Shown piece after piece: positions 38,617 to 41,777 of a stretch of 41,777 nt of DNA. Below the pieces are notes generated by a model that saw only the letters and a list, made by a program, of their open reading frames with translations, did no database searches and was not told the DNA's origin. How positions within the stretch are numbered: the stretch's first letter is position 1; each line of letters begins with the position of its first letter. A program made the position numbers and the translations under genes. Origin of the DNA: Streptomyces phyllanthi (GTDB taxonomy: Bacteria; Actinomycetota; Actinomycetes; Streptomycetales; Streptomycetaceae); contig NZ_VJZE01000026.1 of assembly GCF_009377205.1 (NCBI RefSeq), positions 1 to 41,777 on the forward strand. The letters are read 5' to 3'.

Positions 38617-41600
38617 GTGGCTTCCGATCACCCGTCCGACGGGGAAAAGGCCGATTTCGTCGCAGTGCACGAGCTCATCGCCGCCCGGGCGGCGGCCCAC
38701 CCGGACGCGGTGGCGGTGGTGTGCGGGGAGCGGTCGCTCACCTACGCCGGGCTGGTGGGGCGGTCGGCCCGGCTGGCCCGGTATCTGCGTGCCCTGGGTG
38801 TCGGGCCGGAATCCGCGGTGGGGTTGTACCTGCCCCGCGGTGTGGAGATGGTGGCAGCCGTACTGGCGGTGTGGCAGGCCGGTGGCGCGTACCTGCCGCT
38901 GGATCCGGACTACCCGCCCGAGCGGCTCGCGTTCATGCTCACCGACGGCGGCGCCGCCGTCCTGGTCGGGGACCGGACCGCGGTGGGCGTCCCGGACGGC
39001 GCCGTCGCGAAAGCGGTGGACGACGGCAGGGTGGTGTGGCTGGACGACCCGGCCGTACGCGCGGATCTGGCCGCGCTGCCCACCGCGCCTCCTGAACCGG
39101 TGCCGGTGGACCCGGCAGGGCTGGCCTACACGATCTACACATCGGGATCGACCGGGACGCCGAAGGGCGTCCAGGTGCCCCATGCCGGGCTGGCCAATCT
39201 GGTGGCCGGGCTGGGACCCGTGCTCGGGGTGGCTCCCGGAGTGCGCATGCTGCAGTTCGCCTCGTTCAGCTTCGACGCCGCCGTGCTCGACATCGCGGCC
39301 ACGCTGGCGTGCGGCGGGACACTGGTGGTGGCCACCGGGCAGGAGCGGGCCGAGCCGTCCCGGCTGACCGCGATGCTCCAGGCCGGCGCGGTGCAGGCCG
39401 CCAGCGTGGTGCCGTCACTGCTGGGCGTGTTGTCACCGGAGGACCTGCCCGGCCTGGGCACCGTCCTGGTGGGCGCCGAGCGGCTCACCGAGCGGGTGGC
39501 GCGGGCGTGGGCGCGGAACCGCCGGCTGGTCAACACCTATGGGCCGACCGAGGCCTCGGTGATGGTCACCACCGGGCAGGTCGATCCCGAGACCCGGGAG
39601 GCGCCACCGATCGGCTCCGCCCTGTCCAACACGACCCTGCACGTCCTGGACGAGGAGCTGAGGCCGGTGCCCGCCGGGGGCACCGGGGAACTGTTCATCG
39701 GCGGACCGCAGGTGGCGCGCGGCTACGGCCGCCGCCCGGCCCTCACCGCGGAGCGGTTCGTCGCCGACCCGTTCGCGGGGGACGGGACGCGGCTCTACCG
39801 GACGGGCGACCGGGTGCGGTGGACCGCGGCCGGTGACCTGGAGTTCGTGGGCCGGACCGATGACCAGGTCAAGGTGCGCGGATTCCGGGTCGAGCTGGGT
39901 GAGGTGGAGGCCGCACTGGCCGGCCACCCCGGCGTCCGGACCGCAGTCGTGGCGCTGGCCGGGCACGGGACGCGGTCCCGGCTGGCGGCCTACCTGGTCC
40001 CGGCCGATCCCGGCGCGAGCGTCCCCGGCCCCGCCGACCTGCGGAAGTATCTGCGGGGCAGGCTGCCGGGTTTCATGATTCCGGCCTCGTTCACCGAGTT
40101 GGCCGCGCCGCCGCTCACTCCGGCCGGCAAGATCGACCGGGCCGCCCTCCCCGACCCAGGCTCGGACCGCCCCGACCTGGACGGCCCGTACGTCGCGCCC
40201 GCGACACCCGCCGAGGACCTGCTGGCCGGGATCCTGGCCGAGGTCCTGGGAGTGGACCCGATCGGGGCATTGGACGACTTCTTCGAACTCGGCGGCCACT
40301 CCCTGCTCGCCATGCAGGTGATCTCCAGGGTGCGCGGGGCGTTCGAAGTCGAGCTGCCGCTCGCCGCCCTGTTCGACCAGCCCACGGTGCGGGGCCTGGC
40401 CGCGGTCGTCGAAGGGCCGTCGGTGCGGACCCCGGTCCCGCCGGTGACGCCTGCGCCCCGTGACCAGGCGCTGCCGCTGTCCTTCGCCCAGCAGCGGCTG
40501 TGGTTCCTCGACCAGCTCGAACCCGGGTCCGCCGAGTACAACGTGCCGATGCGCGTGCCGCTGGCGGCGGACACCGACGTACGCGCCCTGGGCGCCGCGC
40601 TGGACGCCGTGGTGGCCCGGCACGAGGCGCTGCGGACCCGGCTGGTCGCCGGCCCCGACGGGACGGCCCGTCAGGTGATCGACCCGCCCGGCCCGGTACC
40701 GCTGCCGATAGCCGACGTGTCGGCGGCGGCGGAGCCGGTGCGGGCGGCCGACCGGCTGGTCGCCCTCGACGCGGTCGCCCCGTTCGACCTGGCCGCCGGC
40801 CCGTTGATCCGGACCTGCCTGATCCGGCTCGGCCAGGCCGGATACGTGCTGTCGCTCACCCTGCACCACGCGGCCTTCGACGAATGGTCGGGCGGGATCC
40901 TCCGGCGCGAACTCTCGGCCCTCACCGCGGCGTTCCGTGCGGGGAAGCCGGATCCGCTGCCGCCGCTCGCGGTGCAGTACGCCGACTTCGCGCTCTGGCA
41001 GCGGGCCTGGCTGACCGGCGACGTGCTGGACCGGCAACTGGCCTACTGGCGGGACCGGCTGGACGGGCTGCCCGTGCTCGAACTGCCCACCGACCACCCG
41101 CGTCCGCCGGTCCGGTCGTCGTCGGGGACGGTCACCCGGTTCGCCGTCCCCCCGGGGACAGCGCGAGGGCTGCGGAGGGTCGCCCGCGAGAGCGGCGCGT
41201 CGATGTTCATGGTGCTCTTCGCCGCGTATGCCGCGTTGCTGGGACGGTACTGCGGAACCGACGACGTCGTGGCGGGAACCCCGGTGGCGAACCGGAACCG
41301 CGCCGAGACCGAGGATCTGATCGGGTTCTTCGTCAACACCCTGGTGCTGCGCGCCGACCTGTCGGGCGACCCGTCCTTCGCCGACCTGGTGGGCCGGGTG
41401 CGAGAGGCGGCGCTGGGGGCCTTCGCCCATCAGGACCTGCCGTTCGAGCAGCTGGTCGAGGCGCTGGTGACCGAGCGGGACAGGTCCCGCACCCCGCTGT
41501 TCCAGGCGTTCTTCAACTACGACGTCGAGGACCCGGGCGACGTCGGAACCGATGTGGTCGCGAAGTTCGATCTGCGGCTGATCGTGGTGGACGACGGCGC

Positions 41601-41777
41601 GGACCTGGTCGGGGTGGTGGAGTACAGCACCGCGTTGTTCGAGGCGGCGACGATCTCCAGGCTGACCGGTCACCTGATCACGTTGCTGGGCGCGGTCGCC
41701 GGTGACGCGGAGGTGCGCCTGTCGGGTCTGCCGATGCTCACGGCCGACGAGCGTGCGGAGTTGGTGGAGGGCTGGAG
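38617..41777 (+). CDS. Nonribosomal peptide synthetase, first modules A-T-C-(A), 3' end cut by window
   Basis: The open frame from GTG 38617 (GGAGG at 38604-38608) runs off the window: at least 1053 residues. It begins with an adenylation domain (about 20-520): GGAYLPLDPDYPPERL, YTIYTSGSTGTPKG, NTYGPTEASV, RTGDRVRW, and the terminal Lys in TPAGKIDRAALP. A carrier domain follows with Ser562 in LGGHSLLA, then a condensation domain (about 620-1035) with HHAAFDEWS (Glu for the usual Gly after the Asp) and a linker into the next A domain. An A-T start with no condensation domain marks an initiation module, so the product starts here with an unacylated residue. By eye the specificity residues are D-A-L-S-L-G-T-V-M-K, which I cannot assign. 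No epimerase is present in module 1. Confidence 0.95.
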   Translation, partial: MASDHPSDGEKADFVAVHELIAARAAAHPDAVAVVCGERSLTYAGLVGRSARLARYLRALGVGPESAVGLYLPRGVEMVAAVLAVWQAGGAYLPLDPDYPPERLAFMLTDGGAAVLVGDRTAVGVPDGAVAKAVDDGRVVWLDDPAVRADLAALPTAPPEPVPVDPAGLAYTIYTSGSTGTPKGVQVPHAGLANLVAGLGPVLGVAPGVRMLQFASFSFDAAVLDIAATLACGGTLVVATGQERAEPSRLTAMLQAGAVQAASVVPSLLGVLSPEDLPGLGTVLVGAERLTERVARAWARNRRLVNTYGPTEASVMVTTGQVDPETREAPPIGSALSNTTLHVLDEELRPVPAGGTGELFIGGPQVARGYGRRPALTAERFVADPFAGDGTRLYRTGDRVRWTAAGDLEFVGRTDDQVKVRGFRVELGEVEAALAGHPGVRTAVVALAGHGTRSRLAAYLVPADPGASVPGPADLRKYLRGRLPGFMIPASFTELAAPPLTPAGKIDRAALPDPGSDRPDLDGPYVAPATPAEDLLAGILAEVLGVDPIGALDDFFELGGHSLLAMQVISRVRGAFEVELPLAALFDQPTVRGLAAVVEGPSVRTPVPPVTPAPRDQALPLSFAQQRLWFLDQLEPGSAEYNVPMRVPLAADTDVRALGAALDAVVARHEALRTRLVAGPDGTARQVIDPPGPVPLPIADVSAAAEPVRAADRLVALDAVAPFDLAAGPLIRTCLIRLGQAGYVLSLTLHHAAFDEWSGGILRRELSALTAAFRAGKPDPLPPLAVQYADFALWQRAWLTGDVLDRQLAYWRDRLDGLPVLELPTDHPRPPVRSSSGTVTRFAVPPGTARGLRRVARESGASMFMVLFAAYAALLGRYCGTDDVVAGTPVANRNRAETEDLIGFFVNTLVLRADLSGDPSFADLVGRVREAALGAFAHQDLPFEQLVEALVTERDRSRTPLFQAFFNYDVEDPGDVGTDVVAKFDLRLIVVDDGADLVGVVEYSTALFEAATISRLTGHLITLLGAVAGDAEVRLSGLPMLTADERAELVEGW

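Noticed and set aside
39433..41673. 746-residue minus-strand open frame
   Set aside because: Antisense shadow of the NRPS; low-complexity Arg/Gly/Pro composition and no motifs.

Overview
The window is high-GC DNA with actinomycete codon usage, many GTG/TTG starts, TTA codons confined to a few genes, and short inverted-repeat elements of a kind common in Streptomyces. It most likely comes from a Streptomyces chromosome or a close relative. The species cannot be named from sequence alone.

Left part (1-8005): a PQQ operon on the minus strand (pqqA-pqqB-pqqC-pqqD, with pqqD cut by the window edge) diverges from a gene for an exported glucose/sorbosone-type dehydrogenase, the likely user of PQQ. 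Next come a Rieske mononuclear-iron oxygenase, a VOC/glyoxalase-fold protein, two gene remnants (IstB-like, PaiB-like) and a CPA2-family cation/proton antiporter.

Middle part (8006-16593): a large HTH-SARP-NB-ARC regulator ends abruptly where an IS701-like transposase remnant begins. A decayed FAS1-type (HTD2-like) dehydratase gene follows, then a StrR/Bbr-type ParB-fold regulator, a frameshifted gene with Glu-Pro repeats, and htpG (Hsp90).

Right part (16400-41777, continuing past the edge): a nonribosomal peptide gene cluster of glycopeptide-antibiotic ancestry. hpgT-dpgA-dpgB-dpgC supply 3,5-dihydroxyphenylglycine (Dpg). An MbtH-like protein starts a second operon with an alpha/beta hydrolase, a membrane di-iron desaturase-like enzyme and a stand-alone B3/B4 (PheRS editing-type) protein. 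A NarL-type two-component system diverges from a cysteine-synthase-fold PLP enzyme and a P450. A minus-strand pair encodes an FAD halogenase of the phenol type and a second P450. A plus-strand operon encodes two small unknown proteins, a CmlA-like di-iron beta-hydroxylase, a tryptophan-type halogenase, a flavin reductase, an ABC exporter and the start of an NRPS (A-T-C-A...).

Three near-perfect StrR/Bbr operators (GTTCAACYG-N11-CAGTYGAAC) sit upstream of hpgT, upstream of mbtH, and between the divergent halogenase and small-protein operons. These link the StrR-type regulator directly to the biosynthetic genes. The regulator, the sensor kinase and the exporter each carry a rare TTA codon, which suggests bldA control. 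I do not recognise the product. Dpg supply, two halogenase classes, a CmlA-like hydroxylase, a desaturase-like enzyme and a cysteine-synthase-like enzyme, without an oxyA-B-C cross-linking P450 row in view, do not match a cluster I know.
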